64,000 bases of DNA, from NCBI GenBank assembly GCA_030754235.1, contig JASMAS010000003.1, positions 1 to 64,000 of the forward strand. Reading direction: 5' to 3'. Source of the stretch: Litorilituus sp. Its GTDB lineage: Bacteria > Pseudomonadota > Gammaproteobacteria > Enterobacterales > Alteromonadaceae. The position numbers were made by a program, and so were the translations under genes. Shown here in pieces: positions 33,313 to 44,989 of the stretch. The notes below the pieces were generated by a model that worked only from the letters and a program-made list of their open reading frames with translations, was not told where the DNA came from and searched no databases. How positions within the stretch are numbered: position 1 is the stretch's first letter; each line of letters starts with the position of its first letter.

Positions 33313-34788
33313 TTAAGTAAGTTTATTTAACACGGGTAAAATACGGTTTACTTTATCAAAAGTTTCTTGATACTCATTATCTGCTTTAGAGTCTGCAACT
33401 AAACCGCCACCAGCCCAACAATAAATTTTACTTGATGTCTTTTTATCAGGTGATTTTTCGCAGACTAAAGTGCGAATAGTGATGCTTGTATCCATATTAC
33501 CACAATTAGAGAAATAACCTATGCTACCACAATAAACGCTGCGTCTGTGTGGTTCAAGTTGTTCAATAATCTCCATAGCACGTATTTTGGGCGCACCGGT
33601 GATAGAGCCGCCGGGAAACGCGCCACGAAGCAAGTCTGTTGCATCAAATTGGTTGGCTAATTCCCCTTCAACAGTACTTACTAAGTGATGCACCGCTGGA
33701 AAACTTTCGATATCAAAGAGCTTAGGGACAGTAACTGAATTAGGCAGGCATACTTTTGAAAGATCATTGCGTAATAGATCAACAATCATGACATTTTCAG
33801 CGCGATCTTTGCTTGAATTAGCGAGCAGTGTTGCATTTTGTTTATCTTGGTTTTTATCGCTACGCCTTGGCATGGTGCCCTTAATGGGTTTACTTTGAAC
33901 TTTGCCCTGTGATAATTGTAAAAAACGCTCAGGGGATACACTTAAAATAGCACCTTGTTCAAGACGAATAAAAGCTGAAAATGGTGCATTGTTTTGTGCG
34001 CGCAATGTACAATAAGCGTTAAATTCGTCTCCTTGGTAATTAGCACTAAAGCGTTGAGCTAAATTAATTTGATAACAGTCGCCAGCTTGCAAGTAGTCTT
34101 GTACTTGTTTGAATTTTTCAACATAACTGGCTTTATCCATATTAGCTTGCCAATTTGAAGTAAGAGAAAAGTGCGAATTAGCGTTTTCTTGGGTTATTAA
34201 CGTTTCTATCTTATCGGTTAAGTCTGAGCGCTTCTTATCAGGGCAAAGTAAATAGTATTGCTTTGTTTTATTGTCATAAATTACCGCCTGAGTATAGATG
34301 CCCACAGCCATGTCAGGTAAGTGAATATCCTGTGCTGCTTGCTCTGGAAGCCTTTCAAATCGTCGTCCAAGGTCATAAGAAAAGTATCCTAATGCGCCAC
34401 CTAAAAAAGGTAGCTTTTGTGATGGTGTTTTTATTGTTTTAAGGGTTTGTTGTTGCAGTTGTTTAACTAATAATAAAGGATCTTCACTGCTGCGTTCTTC
34501 TTGCCCATTACTGTAGTAATAAATTGTGGTAGTTTCACCGTGTGTTGTTAAGGTAACTTCAGGTTGCCAAACAATAATATCAAAGCGAGCATCGATATGC
34601 GGTGCTTGACATGAGTCTAGCCACATTGCCCATGGTTTATCTGCTAATGGGGTAAATAAATCTAACGGTGTAGTACCCGTACCCAACGTTAAGGGCATAA
34701 TTGATACGGAAAATGGCGATGATAAAGACAAGACGTTATTTTCTCTGATATTTCGACTATTGGCTACTAGCAGCTGTTTCAATAGCAA
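33313..34788 (-). CDS. pabB: Aminodeoxychorismate synthase component I
   Basis: Chorismate-binding motif GAFPGGSITGAPKIRAMEIIEQLEPHRRSVYCGSIGY; SPERFLQLSQGKVQSKPIKGT. Confidence 0.9.
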   Translation of the reverse strand: MLLKQLLVANSRNIRENNVLSLSSPFSVSIMPLTLGTGTTPLDLFTPLADKPWAMWLDSCQAPHIDARFDIIVWQPEVTLTTHGETTTIYYYSNGQEERSSEDPLLLVKQLQQQTLKTIKTPSQKLPFLGGALGYFSYDLGRRFERLPEQAAQDIHLPDMAVGIYTQAVIYDNKTKQYYLLCPDKKRSDLTDKIETLITQENANSHFSLTSNWQANMDKASYVEKFKQVQDYLQAGDCYQINLAQRFSANYQGDEFNAYCTLRAQNNAPFSAFIRLEQGAILSVSPERFLQLSQGKVQSKPIKGTMPRRSDKNQDKQNATLLANSSKDRAENVMIVDLLRNDLSKVCLPNSVTVPKLFDIESFPAVHHLVSTVEGELANQFDATDLLRGAFPGGSITGAPKIRAMEIIEQLEPHRRSVYCGSIGYFSNCGNMDTSITIRTLVCEKSPDKKTSSKIYCWAGGGLVADSKADNEYQETFDKVNRILPVLNKLT

Positions 34789-34841
34789 GGTATTATAATG
34801 GAAACAGATTATACACCATTTTAACGAAAGCTGAGAGCAAC

Positions 34842-36374
34842 ATGTCTGATAAAATAATTAAACAGCAAGACTTAATTGATAGTATTGAAGATGCCTTGCA
34901 GTATATCTCGTATTATCATCCACTCGATTTTATACAAGCCTTAGAAAAAGCCTATCATAAAGAACAAAATCAAGCTGCTAAAGATGCGATAGCGCAAATA
35001 CTCATTAACTCGCGAATGTCAGCAACAGGCAAACGTCCTATTTGTCAAGATACTGGTATTGTCACTTGTTTTGTAAAAGTAGGGATGGCCGTTAAATGGG
35101 ATAAAACCGACATGACGGTGCAACAAATGGTTGATGAGGGAACTCGTCGTGCTTATGCAAACCCTGATAACCCATTACGTGCTTCCATTGTTGCTGACCC
35201 AACAGGAGCACGTAAAAATACAAAGGATAATACACCTGCCGTTGTTCATATTGATTTAGTTGAGGGTGATGAAATTGAAATCATGATTGCAGCTAAAGGC
35301 GGTGGTAGTGAAAATAAAACAAAAATGGTGATGTTGAACCCATCGGACTCTATTGCTGACTGGGTCGTTAAAACATTACCTTCTATGGGCGCTGGATGGT
35401 GTCCACCTGGCATGCTTGGTATAGGTGTTGGTGGTACGGCAGAAAAAGCTGGTGTGCTCGCCAAAGAAAGCTTGATGGATCCTGTTAATATTCAAGAGCT
35501 TATTGAACGTGGCCCACAGAATGCGGAAGAAGCGTTACGTTTAGAAATTTTTGAACGGGTTAACAAACTCGGTATTGGTGCGCAAGGCTTGGGCGGATTA
35601 ACGACAGTGGTTGACGTCAAAATTAATGCGGTGCCAACGCATGCAGCATCTAAGCCTGTGGTTATGATCCCAAATTGTGCGGCAACACGCCATGTTCACT
35701 TTCATTTAGATGGCTCAGGCCCCGCCGATTTATCACCACCTAAGCTAGAAGAATGGCCAGATATCACTTGGGAAGTAGGTGAGAATGTTCGTCGTGTTAA
35801 TGTTGATGGTTTAACTAAAGCCGATATTGCCCAGTGGAAAACAGGGGAAACGGTATTACTTAGTGGTACTATTTTAACGGGGCGTGATGCTGCACATAAA
35901 CGTATTCAAGATATGTTAGCGGCAGGTGAAGACCTCCCTGTTGATTTTACCGACAAATTTATTTATTACGTTGGTCCTGTTGACGCCGTTGGTGATGAAG
36001 CCGTTGGCCCAGCGGGTCCAACGACCGCAACACGTATGGATAAGTTTTCACAATTAATGCTTTCTAAAACAGGTCTTTTAGGCTCTATTGGTAAGTCTGA
36101 GCGTGGCGCAGCAACAGTAGAAAATATTAAAGAACATAAATCTGTTTATTTAATGGCTGTTGGTGGCGCAGCTTATCTTGTGTCAAAAGCAATCAAAAAA
36201 GCGCGTGTAGTCGCCTTTGAAGAATTAGGTATGGAAGCTATTTATGAGTTTGAAGTAGAAGATATGCCCGTGACGGTTGCGGTTGACAGTACAGGTGAAT
36301 CAGCACATGTAACTGGCCCAGCAATTTGGAAAGCAACAATAGAAGAGATGGATGAAAAGTTAAAAACTAAGTAG
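34842..36374 (+). CDS. Class I fumarate hydratase
   Basis: RPICQDTGIVTCFVKVG; GIGVGGTAEKAGVLAKESL; AATRHVHFHLDGSGPADL; full length 510 aa. Confidence 0.95.
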   Translation: MSDKIIKQQDLIDSIEDALQYISYYHPLDFIQALEKAYHKEQNQAAKDAIAQILINSRMSATGKRPICQDTGIVTCFVKVGMAVKWDKTDMTVQQMVDEGTRRAYANPDNPLRASIVADPTGARKNTKDNTPAVVHIDLVEGDEIEIMIAAKGGGSENKTKMVMLNPSDSIADWVVKTLPSMGAGWCPPGMLGIGVGGTAEKAGVLAKESLMDPVNIQELIERGPQNAEEALRLEIFERVNKLGIGAQGLGGLTTVVDVKINAVPTHAASKPVVMIPNCAATRHVHFHLDGSGPADLSPPKLEEWPDITWEVGENVRRVNVDGLTKADIAQWKTGETVLLSGTILTGRDAAHKRIQDMLAAGEDLPVDFTDKFIYYVGPVDAVGDEAVGPAGPTTATRMDKFSQLMLSKTGLLGSIGKSERGAATVENIKEHKSVYLMAVGGAAYLVSKAIKKARVVAFEELGMEAIYEFEVEDMPVTVAVDSTGESAHVTGPAIWKATIEEMDEKLKTK

Positions 36375-36410
36375 TACTATTACATAATAAAGACTATTTA
36401 TCCTATAAAG

Positions 36411-36440
36411 CCTTAGATTGATAATCTAAGGTTTTTTTTT
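36411..36440 (+). terminator. Rho-independent terminator downstream of fumarase
   Basis: ccttagattgataatctaaggttttttttt. Confidence 0.9.
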
Positions 36441-36740
36441 GCCCAGCGACGCTGGCAAACCCGATTGGTTGAAAGATGCTTTATCACCCCAACTAAGGGG
36501 AAGGTAATCTTAATGGCAAGGGTGTCACAGGCTAACGCTGGGATCTGAAGGAATTCATAAGAAGTTAGAGCTACACAACTAACCGTACCTGTTTCGGTAG
36601 TATTGGTGGATAAGCGTCCAAAATAGTGCGAAGCCCTACACTGCTTTGGTGCTAAACTAAATGACATTAGGCTGTTTATAGTCGCTTACTTAATACCAAA
36701 AGAGTTAAATAATGAGTTCTATTTGCAGAAATGATAATAA

Positions 36741-36802
36741 ATAAAAAGGCTGACAACATCACTGCTATCAACCTTGGCTTTATTCTTGTGATCGGTTGTC
36801 AG
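36741..36802 (-). terminator. Probable terminator downstream of dapD
   Basis: Reverse strand ctgacaaccgatcac...gtgatgttgtcagcctttttattt: long-loop imperfect inverted repeat followed by a T run. Confidence 0.55.
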
Positions 36803-36804
36803 TA

Positions 36805-37638
36805 TTATTCAACCGTACGAAGTAGTTCATTAATTCCTACTTTAGCGCGAGTTTTTGCATCTACCTTTTTCACGATTATAGCGGCATATAAGCTGTATTT
36901 ACCGCATTTTGACGGTAAATTCCCCGGTACAACAACTGAGCCTGCTGGTACTCTACCATAATGAACTTCACCTGTTTCACGATCATAAATACGTGTACTT
37001 TGCCCAATGTAAACACCCATTGAGATCACGGCGCCTTCTTCAACGACTACGCCCTCGACAATCTCTGAACGCGCTCCAATAAAGCAATTATCTTCAATAA
37101 TAGTCGGGCCAGCCTGTAAAGGCTCTAAAACACCACCAATACCGACACCGCCAGAAAGGTGCACATTTTTACCTATCTGAGCACACGAGCCTACGGTCGC
37201 CCAGCCATCGACCATACAACCTTCATCAACAAAAGCGCCAATATTAACAAAGCTTGGCATGACCACGACATTTTTGCCGATAAAGCTACCAGTACGTACA
37301 GAAGCACCTGGCACAACACGCACACCATCAGCTTCAAACATTTCTTGAGTGTAACCATCATATTTCATTGGTACTTTGTCGAAAAAAGTACTCTCGGCAC
37401 CATCAATGACTTGGTTGTCCCAAATCCTAAATGATAATAGAACGGCTTTTTTTAACCATTGGTGAACATGCCATTGGCCTTCAATTTTTTCTGCAACGCG
37501 AGCACTTCCATTATTGAGTGCAGCTAAGGAGTCTAGTACCGCTTTTTTTACTTCTACTGAGACAGTAGCAGGGCTGATATCGGCTCTATCATCAAAAGCC
37601 TGCTCTATTGTACTTGCTAATGCGGTTAAATCAGTCAT
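36805..37638 (-). CDS. dapD: 2,3,4,5-tetrahydropyridine-2,6-dicarboxylate N-succinyltransferase
   Basis: Left-handed beta-helix hexapeptide repeats; [40 protein letters not shown]. Confidence 0.97.
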   Translation of the reverse strand: MTDLTALASTIEQAFDDRADISPATVSVEVKKAVLDSLAALNNGSARVAEKIEGQWHVHQWLKKAVLLSFRIWDNQVIDGAESTFFDKVPMKYDGYTQEMFEADGVRVVPGASVRTGSFIGKNVVVMPSFVNIGAFVDEGCMVDGWATVGSCAQIGKNVHLSGGVGIGGVLEPLQAGPTIIEDNCFIGARSEIVEGVVVEEGAVISMGVYIGQSTRIYDRETGEVHYGRVPAGSVVVPGNLPSKCGKYSLYAAIIVKKVDAKTRAKVGINELLRTVE

Positions 37639-37663
37639 TGATACATTCCTATTTAGGTTATTT

Positions 37664-40300
37664 TTAATCTATTTCTTGGGTTAATTTTTCAGCTAATATT
37701 AGTTTTTCTGCTTCAGTTAATGCGGTGTTTTCACTGGTTGAAATAGTAAAAACATCATCTGCTTTTTCACCAAAGGTGGTTATTTTTGCTGAATGAATAC
37801 TAAGTTTTAGCGTTTGAAATACTTGTGCGATATTACCCAGTAAACCTGGCCTATCAAGAGCTATGATTTCAATCATAGTTTTACTTTTAGCCGCAATTTT
37901 AATAAAGCTAACTTGTGGTGCAAATTTAAAATGCTTCACTTCTCGGCGGGTCGGTTGATGTGAAACATCACAGACATTGTCTTGTTTTAAATTACTGCTT
38001 AATGCATTGGCAATTTCGCTGGTTTGATAACTTTCTTTAAGTGCTTTGCCACGCGAGTCTAAAATAATAAATGTATTTACCGTATAGCCTGTTTTGGTGG
38101 TGATAATTTTTGCGTCATGAATTGATAATTTTTTCATACTTAGTAAGGCGACAGTATTGGCAAAGGTATTAGCTTTTTCTTTAGAGAAGACAAAAACTTC
38201 AGTACCACCACGATAGGGTTTGGGACTGATAATAACTAAAGGTTCACTTCTATTATGACCAATAATACGCTCACAATGTCGAGCAATTTGCTCGGGTGAA
38301 TACCGTAAGAAGTAATCAGGCCTAAATTCCTTCCATAAGGATTTTAGTTCATCTTCATTAATAGATGTTTGCGCTAAAATTTCTTTTGCTTGTTGTTGAT
38401 TTTCTCTGATTTTAGAGCGTGTTTCTACGGGTTTTGATAACCCCCTTCGTAGTGCTCTTAGGGTATTAAAATATAAGTCGTGTAATAAATTGCCTTTCCA
38501 ACTATTCCATAAACTTTCATTGGTCGCGCGCATGTCTGCAACCGTTAAGCAATATAAATAATCCAGATGAGCCTCGTCACGAACTATGTCACTAAAGGTG
38601 CGAATAACATTTTCATCATGGATGTCACGGCGCTGTGCTGTAACCGACATTAACAAGTGGTGCTCCACTAACCAAGCAACCATTTTACTGTCGTGTTTAC
38701 TCATTTGATGCGAATTACAAAATATCAGCGCATCGACAGCGCCAAGTTCAGCATGATCTCCACCACGTCCTTTAGCAATATCATGAAAAATACCGGCTAA
38801 ATATAAAACTTCAGGTTTGCGAATTTTCTGCATGATTTTACTGCAAAGCGGAAACTTGTGATTATGCTCTTTTTGACTAAATTGATAGAGATTTTTAACA
38901 ACTCGGTAGCTGTGTTCATCAACAGAATATGCATGAAATAAATCAAACTGCATTTGACCGACAATATTTCGCCAAGAAGGTAAATATGAGCCAATAATAC
39001 CGTGACGGTGCATTAAATTAAAAGCTAAACCTAAGCCTCGAGGATGCCTCATGATCGCCATAAAAATTTCACGACACTGGGCATAATCAATCAAGCCTGA
39101 AATTAAACGCCGACGTGCGTTTCTCATCAGTCTTACTGTGTGAGAGTGAATCCCTTTAATACTTGGCTGTTGAGCAATAATCAAAAACATTTCGATCATT
39201 TTTGACGGACGCATAAAGATTCTATCATTGGTAGTATTAATTAAAGTGTCAACCATTTCAAAGTCTTGGTTGATTGTAATACTATCGATATGCTCTTTAT
39301 CCTGAATGATCTCTTGTTCAAAACGCTGTAACAATATAGTGTTTAATTCACCAACTCGGGCAATGATACGAAAGAAGCGTTTCATCATTCGCTCAACGGG
39401 AACTTTTCCTTCATCACCAAAGCCCATCATTTTGGCGACATCTGCCTGATAATCAAACAAGAGTCTATTTTCGCTTCGTTTTGCAACAAAGTGTAAAGCA
39501 AAACGCATACGCCATAGGTAATCTTGTGCTTCTATTAATTCTGCTAATTCATTGGGGTATAAGTATTGATGCTGAACTAACTCTTCTAAGGAGTCTGCTA
39601 AGAAATGGCGCTTTGCTACCCAAGCTATTGTTTGAATATCTCTAAGCCCCCCTGGACTCGCTTTTAAATTGGGCTCTAGCGTGTAGGCTGCGCCGTGGTA
39701 TTGTTGATGACGTTTCTCTTGCTCTTCACGTTTGGCAACAAAGAATTTTTCTGATGTCCAAAACACGTCTTCATCAAGTAAGGGCGACAAGTGTTGAGTG
39801 AGTGCTTTATTGCCTGCAATCTGCCTCATTTCCATTAAATTGGTGGCAACTGTGACATCTTTTACAGCTTGTTTTAAACATTCTTTGATACAGCGAACAC
39901 TGTGGCCAATATCAAGCTTTATGTCCCACAGTTGAGTGATAAAGCTGGATATTCTTTCTTCTAAATCAACCTCTATGTCAGCTTGAGTCAGTAATAGAAT
40001 ATCTATGTCTGAAAAAGGGTGTAACTCCCCTCGACCATAACCACCAACAGCAACTAAACTTATTTGAAATTCATCTAAATGATGTTGACACCATAATTTA
40101 GCTAAAATGGCGTCAACAAAGGTTGCTCGTGCGCCTAATAGATAATTAACATCATTATCACTAAAGGCATCTTTTAACCAAGCGTTAAAATCAACAGTTA
40201 ATTGACATATCGCTTTGCTTGAAAGTGATTGAGCGGTTATGGCTAGGCTGTCAATAAAGTAATGCGGAATGAAGCTTTTTGTTAACTCACAGTTTGTCAA
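37664..40300 (-). CDS. glnD: [Protein-PII] uridylyltransferase GlnD
   Basis: Nucleotidyltransferase motif [22 protein letters not shown] domain [18 protein letters not shown]-terminal ACT domains. Confidence 0.97.
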   Translation of the reverse strand: MTNCELTKSFIPHYFIDSLAITAQSLSSKAICQLTVDFNAWLKDAFSDNDVNYLLGARATFVDAILAKLWCQHHLDEFQISLVAVGGYGRGELHPFSDIDILLLTQADIEVDLEERISSFITQLWDIKLDIGHSVRCIKECLKQAVKDVTVATNLMEMRQIAGNKALTQHLSPLLDEDVFWTSEKFFVAKREEQEKRHQQYHGAAYTLEPNLKASPGGLRDIQTIAWVAKRHFLADSLEELVQHQYLYPNELAELIEAQDYLWRMRFALHFVAKRSENRLLFDYQADVAKMMGFGDEGKVPVERMMKRFFRIIARVGELNTILLQRFEQEIIQDKEHIDSITINQDFEMVDTLINTTNDRIFMRPSKMIEMFLIIAQQPSIKGIHSHTVRLMRNARRRLISGLIDYAQCREIFMAIMRHPRGLGLAFNLMHRHGIIGSYLPSWRNIVGQMQFDLFHAYSVDEHSYRVVKNLYQFSQKEHNHKFPLCSKIMQKIRKPEVLYLAGIFHDIAKGRGGDHAELGAVDALIFCNSHQMSKHDSKMVAWLVEHHLLMSVTAQRRDIHDENVIRTFSDIVRDEAHLDYLYCLTVADMRATNESLWNSWKGNLLHDLYFNTLRALRRGLSKPVETRSKIRENQQQAKEILAQTSINEDELKSLWKEFRPDYFLRYSPEQIARHCERIIGHNRSEPLVIISPKPYRGGTEVFVFSKEKANTFANTVALLSMKKLSIHDAKIITTKTGYTVNTFIILDSRGKALKESYQTSEIANALSSNLKQDNVCDVSHQPTRREVKHFKFAPQVSFIKIAAKSKTMIEIIALDRPGLLGNIAQVFQTLKLSIHSAKITTFGEKADDVFTISTSENTALTEAEKLILAEKLTQEID

Positions 40301-40351
40301 GAGTATGCCCTTTTAAATAAGTAATAAGGTTCTAGTGTTATCTATTATTTA

Positions 40352-41140
40352 TCAGTTATGAAGAAGTCGATTAATGCTTTCTTCTTTACGTAAGGTTAAA
40401 ATTTCGCAACCCGTTTTTGTTACGACAATCGTATGCTCCCATTGAGCAGAGTTTTTACCGTCGCTGGTGTATACAGTCCAACCATCCTCTTTATCTAAGC
40501 TGGTTTTTGCTTTACCCAAATTAATCATAGGCTCTATGGTAAAACACATGCCTTCGACCATTTTTTGTCCTGCTCTATTTTTATAGTGAACAATCTGAGG
40601 CTCTTCGTGAAATTCACTGCCAATACCATGACCACAATAGTCTTTAACAATACTGTATCGACCTTTGCTTTTAATAAACTTTTGGATAGCCGTGCCTATT
40701 TCACCAAAATCAGCACCGGGTTTTACTTTTTTTAAGCCAATATATAATGCTTCTTGTGCTAGGCGGCACAACCGGCTATTTTCAGGAGAGACATCCCCAA
40801 TTAAAAACATTTTACTAGTATCGCCGTGATAGCCATCTTTAATAACGGTAATATCAATATTGATAATATCGCCGTCTTTAAGTTTTGTCTCATCGGGAAT
40901 GCCATGACAAACCACATGGTTGATTGAAGTGCAGATAGACTTAGGAAAGTTGTGATAGTTTAATGGTGCGGAAACAGCCTGTTGAACTTTTTCGGTGTAT
41001 TGTGCACATAAGCTATTCAATTCGTCTGTACTAACACCGGCTTTAACGTGGGGGGCTATCATTTCTAGTACATCACAGGCGAGTTGACCAGCAATACGCA
41101 TTTTTTCTATTTCTTCTTTATTTTTAATCTTAATGGTCAT
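40352..41140 (-). CDS. map: Type I methionine aminopeptidase
   Basis: IKNKEEIEKMRIAGQLACDVLEM; CGHGIGSEFHEEPQIVHY; MCFTIEPM. Confidence 0.97.
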   Translation of the reverse strand: MTIKIKNKEEIEKMRIAGQLACDVLEMIAPHVKAGVSTDELNSLCAQYTEKVQQAVSAPLNYHNFPKSICTSINHVVCHGIPDETKLKDGDIINIDITVIKDGYHGDTSKMFLIGDVSPENSRLCRLAQEALYIGLKKVKPGADFGEIGTAIQKFIKSKGRYSIVKDYCGHGIGSEFHEEPQIVHYKNRAGQKMVEGMCFTIEPMINLGKAKTSLDKEDGWTVYTSDGKNSAQWEHTIVVTKTGCEILTLRKEESINRLLHN

Positions 41141-41150
41141 ACGGTTCTCT

Positions 41151-41792
41151 TTAATGATTGTGTTTTTCTAGCTCTAGTTGCACCGCTTCTACGATGGCTT
41201 TAGGTTGCGTTAAATAAAAGTTATGATTAAGTAATATTAACTCATCATCAATAGCAAGCAATAAGGCCGGAATAGCTTGTGTAGCTATAATCTCTTGTAA
41301 TTCAAAAACTTCTTGAACTAACTCTTGAGCATCATTACTTAATTTATCTGCTTTGAATACTTTCGTTGGAGGAGATAATTTTAATCGAGCGATAATGTCA
41401 GTGAATTGTGTTTGGCAAGATAAACTGTTGCCTTGTTCAAAATGTGCTTCTTGCAACGCCTTTAATAAAGGCAGTGCTAACGTTGGGGTTTTTAATTGGG
41501 CCCAACTCATTAAATTTGCTGACAGGGTTGAATCTCTATTTTGCTCAAGCGTATGCTTATAGCTAGTTGAAAAATTAATGTTAGCTAACTGTTCTACATC
41601 GTTAACTTCTTGTTTGCTAATCGTTATATCAGCTTCATTCAAGGATGAAAAAAAAGCACTATGCCAAAGGTGTAAGTTTATTTGCGGGTATGCTTTATGG
41701 ATTTCATTGATTAATGGTGTTGCAGCGTAACTCCAAGGACAATGACTGTCATATAAAAAGTATAACTCAACGTTTGATAAGGGAGCTGTCAT
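41151..41792 (-). CDS. DsbA-family thioredoxin-fold protein
   Basis: YFLYDSHCPWSYAATPLINEI (CPWS active-site-like motif). Confidence 0.75.
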   Translation of the reverse strand: MTAPLSNVELYFLYDSHCPWSYAATPLINEIHKAYPQINLHLWHSAFFSSLNEADITISKQEVNDVEQLANINFSTSYKHTLEQNRDSTLSANLMSWAQLKTPTLALPLLKALQEAHFEQGNSLSCQTQFTDIIARLKLSPPTKVFKADKLSNDAQELVQEVFELQEIIATQAIPALLLAIDDELILLNHNFYLTQPKAIVEAVQLELEKHNH

Positions 41793-42079
41793 TTTTTACC
41801 TAAATTGATTGATTTGAAATGGTTTGTTAATTGATGTTAGGTGATTTTAACGCGATAAAGAAAATTATCCCAGAGAATTATTTATCTGGTTAAATTAGCT
41901 GTTTTATGGTATAAAGTGCCCGCTAAAATTTTAGCTGCTAATCATTTTTTTGTATTCTCGTTGCTTTACAGAGTAAATCTTCGATAAATATGGCATGTTT
42001 AGTACTTGTTTTAGTCAACACTAAATCGATTGATTTATGCAAAGGCATAATCAATTATTATTATAAACTCACATACATC

Positions 42080-42187
42080 TACATAAGGTATGCCGGGGTG
42101 CCCAGCTGATAGCCATTTGGTTAAATATGCAATAAAGGGTCGTGCGTATTGGGTGTATGAACGCTTAACCCCATAAAGGATAAAAAA
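42080..42187 (+). promoter_or_regulatory. rpsB mRNA leader (possible S2 autoregulatory region, equivalent of E. coli t44/rpsB 5'UTR)
   Basis: G/C-rich segment ggggtgcccagctgatagcc...gaacgcttaacccc immediately upstream of rpsB in an otherwise A/T-rich intergenic region. Confidence 0.5.
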
Positions 42188-42916
42188 ATGTCAAACGTTT
42201 CAATGCGCGATATGCTTAAAGCCGGTGTTCACTTCGGTCACAAAACTCGTTACTGGAATCCGAAAATGAAGCCATTCATTTTTGGTGCTCGTGATAAAGT
42301 TCATATCATCAACCTTGAACAAACTGTTCCTATGTTCAATGAAGCACTTGCTTTTATTAATAATGTGTCTTCTAAAAAAGGTAAAGTTTTATTTGTTGGT
42401 ACTAAACGTGCAGCAAGTGATGCTATCAAAGAAGCCGCAGTAAAATCTGAGCAATTTTTTGTTAACCACCGTTGGTTAGGTGGTATGTTGACTAACTGGA
42501 AAACAGTTCGTCAATCAATCAAACGTTTAAAAGATCTTGAAGTACAAAGTACCGACGGTACTTTTGAAGCCTTAACGAAAAAAGAAGCGTTAATGCGTAC
42601 TCGTGAAATGGAAAAGCTAGACAAAAGCTTAGGTGGTATTAAGAACATGGGTGGTTTGCCTGATGCTATCTTTATCATCGATGCTGATCACGAACACATT
42701 GCTATTAAAGAAGCAAACAACCTTGGTATTCCAGTGATTTCTGTTGTTGATACAAACTCAAATCCAGATAACATTGACTACATTGTTCCGGGTAACGATG
42801 ATGCAATCCGTGCAGTTACTTTATACTGTGATGCTGTTGCAAATGCTGTGATTGAAGGTCGTGAGCAAAACATCGTTGTACAAGCTGAAAAAGACGGTTT
42901 TGTTGAAGCTGAATAA
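42188..42916 (+). CDS. rpsB: 30S ribosomal protein S2
   Basis: [30 protein letters not shown]. Confidence 0.99.
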   Translation: MSNVSMRDMLKAGVHFGHKTRYWNPKMKPFIFGARDKVHIINLEQTVPMFNEALAFINNVSSKKGKVLFVGTKRAASDAIKEAAVKSEQFFVNHRWLGGMLTNWKTVRQSIKRLKDLEVQSTDGTFEALTKKEALMRTREMEKLDKSLGGIKNMGGLPDAIFIIDADHEHIAIKEANNLGIPVISVVDTNSNPDNIDYIVPGNDDAIRAVTLYCDAVANAVIEGREQNIVVQAEKDGFVEAE

Positions 42917-42978
42917 TTTTTCAAACAAAGAAAAGTTAGTCAAGTAATACTACTGTAAAAATTCGTTTTTACTGTACC

Positions 42979-43020
42979 AGCCACAAAAAACAATCTTATT
43001 GGTTTTTGTGGCTATTATTT
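42979..43020 (+). terminator. Intercistronic rpsB-tsf terminator/attenuator
   Basis: agccacaaaaaacaatcttattggtttttgtggctattattt. Confidence 0.75.
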
Positions 43021-43083
43021 ATTTTAATTTTTGTGTTGTGTTGAAATCGACATGAGAATAACTGAAAAATGAGGAATTAACTC

Positions 43084-43920
43084 ATGGCAATTACTGCTGC
43101 AATGGTTAAAGAATTACGTGAGCGTACTGGCGCTGGCATGATGGATTGTAAGAAAGCCTTACAAGAAGTTGATGGCGACATGGAGCTTGCAATTGAAAAT
43201 ATGCGTAAGTCTGGTCAAGCAAAAGCTGCTAAAAAGGCTGGTAATATCGCTGCTGAAGGTCAAATCATCATTAAAGATGGCGCTTTAGTTGAAATTAACT
43301 GTCAAACAGACTTTGTAGCAAAAGACGAAAACTTCTTAGCATTTGCTAATGAAGTGGCAGATGCTGCGGCCGCTGAAAAACTTTCAATCGAAGCGTTACA
43401 AGCTAAATTTGAAGAAAAGCGTGTTGCTTTAGTGACTAAAATTGGTGAAAACATCAATGTTCGTCGTGTAGCCTATGTTGAAGGTTCTGCTTTAGCATCA
43501 TACAAGCACGGCGCAAGCATTGGTGTTGTTGTTGCAGGTGAAGGTGATGCAGAATCACTTAAGCATATTGCAATGCACGTAGCGGCTAGTAAGCCAGAGT
43601 ATATCAACCCTGAAGATGTACCTAGTGATGTTGTTGAAAAAGAAAAAGCTATCCAAATCGAAATCGCGATGAATGAAGGTAAACCTCAAGAAATCGCCGA
43701 GAAAATGGTTACGGGTCGTATGAAGAAATTCACTGGTGAAGTTTCTTTGACCGGTCAAGCTTTCATTATGGAACCTAAAAAATCTGTAGGTGAAGTGTTA
43801 AAAGAGAAAGGTATAACTGTTTCTTCTTTCGTTCGCTTAGAGGTCGGTGAAGGTATTGAGAAGAAAGATGAAGATTTTGCTGCTGAAGTAGAAGCTCAAA
43901 TAGCAGCTGCTCAATCTTAA
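43084..43920 (+). CDS. tsf: Elongation factor Ts
   Basis: [28 protein letters not shown]. Confidence 0.99.
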   Translation: MAITAAMVKELRERTGAGMMDCKKALQEVDGDMELAIENMRKSGQAKAAKKAGNIAAEGQIIIKDGALVEINCQTDFVAKDENFLAFANEVADAAAAEKLSIEALQAKFEEKRVALVTKIGENINVRRVAYVEGSALASYKHGASIGVVVAGEGDAESLKHIAMHVAASKPEYINPEDVPSDVVEKEKAIQIEIAMNEGKPQEIAEKMVTGRMKKFTGEVSLTGQAFIMEPKKSVGEVLKEKGITVSSFVRLEVGEGIEKKDEDFAAEVEAQIAAAQS

Positions 43921-44040
43921 TTTTTTAATGCTGAGAGTGTCACTTCATAGTGTTCGCTCTACTCGTTAGTATTAAATTCACCTTAATTAATGTATTAATT
44001 TTCTTGTTATATTAATCAATTATTTTGAATGACGAATAAA

Positions 44041-44077
44041 GCGCCTATGCTGCAATGTCAGCTTAGGCGCTTTTTTA
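44041..44077 (+). terminator. Rho-independent terminator downstream of tsf
   Basis: gcgcctatgctgcaatgtcagcttaggcgctttttta. Confidence 0.88.
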
Positions 44078-44227
44078 TGCAGTTTTTTTATTTTGCGAAA
44101 AGAAAAAGCATAATAACAGTTACTTTTTTCAGTTAAGGCTTTCTTGCATTAGCTAAACGTACTAAAATATCGTCGGTCTTTTTGACTTAAGCCATTTTAA
44201 AGTGATCTACATAGGAATTTTCTTCTC

Positions 44228-44953
44228 ATGAGTATTAGCCCAAAACCAACGTATCGTCGTATTCTTCTTAAATTAAGTGGTGAAGCACTGATGGGCAATG
44301 AAGGATTTGGTATTGATCCCAAAATACTTGATCGTATGGCACAAGAGATAAAAGAGCTTGTTGAAATGGATATTCAAGTAGGTCTTGTTATTGGTGGTGG
44401 TAACCTGTTTCGTGGTGCTGGTTTAGCTGATGCGGGTATGAACCGCGTGGTTGGCGACCAAATGGGTATGCTGGCCACGGTTATGAATGGTTTAGCCATG
44501 CGTGACGCATTGCACAGAGCGTTTGTTAATACACGTTTAATGTCTGCTATAGACTTAGCCGGCGTGTGTGAACGCTATAACTGGGCGAATGCTATCAGTC
44601 TATTAAAATCAGGTAGAGTGGTGATTTTTTCAGCAGGTACTGGTAACCCATTTTTTACAACAGACTCAGCGGCGTGCCTGCGTGGTATTGAAATAGAAGC
44701 AGATGTGGTGTTAAAAGCCACTAAAGTAGAGGGGATTTACTCAGAAGATCCAGTAAAAAACCCAGAAGCAGAATTATATAGCAGCTTAACTTTTGACGAA
44801 GTGTTAGATAAAGAATTAAAAGTGATGGATTTAGCCGCGTTTACACTTGCGCGTGACCATAATATGCCAATTCGTGTTTTTAATATGAATAAACCTGGTG
44901 CCCTTAAAGCTGTAATTATGGGCGAAGCTGAAGGTACGGTAATTACAAAATAA
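44228..44953 (+). CDS. pyrH: UMP kinase
   Basis: [37 protein letters not shown]. Confidence 0.98.
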   Translation: MSISPKPTYRRILLKLSGEALMGNEGFGIDPKILDRMAQEIKELVEMDIQVGLVIGGGNLFRGAGLADAGMNRVVGDQMGMLATVMNGLAMRDALHRAFVNTRLMSAIDLAGVCERYNWANAISLLKSGRVVIFSAGTGNPFFTTDSAACLRGIEIEADVVLKATKVEGIYSEDPVKNPEAELYSSLTFDEVLDKELKVMDLAAFTLARDHNMPIRVFNMNKPGALKAVIMGEAEGTVITK

Positions 44954-44989
44954 ATTGTATTTAATTAATGATTTTTAGGATGTATCAAC

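Noticed and set aside
36413-36667. Minus-strand 84-aa ORF between fumarase and dapD
   Set aside because: It runs through the fumarase terminator and the candidate structured RNA island; no protein-like domain or plausible ribosome-binding site. Reported as a non-coding finding instead.
36731-36961. Plus-strand 76-aa ORF overlapping the dapD 3' end
   Set aside because: Antisense to dapD and covers its probable terminator.
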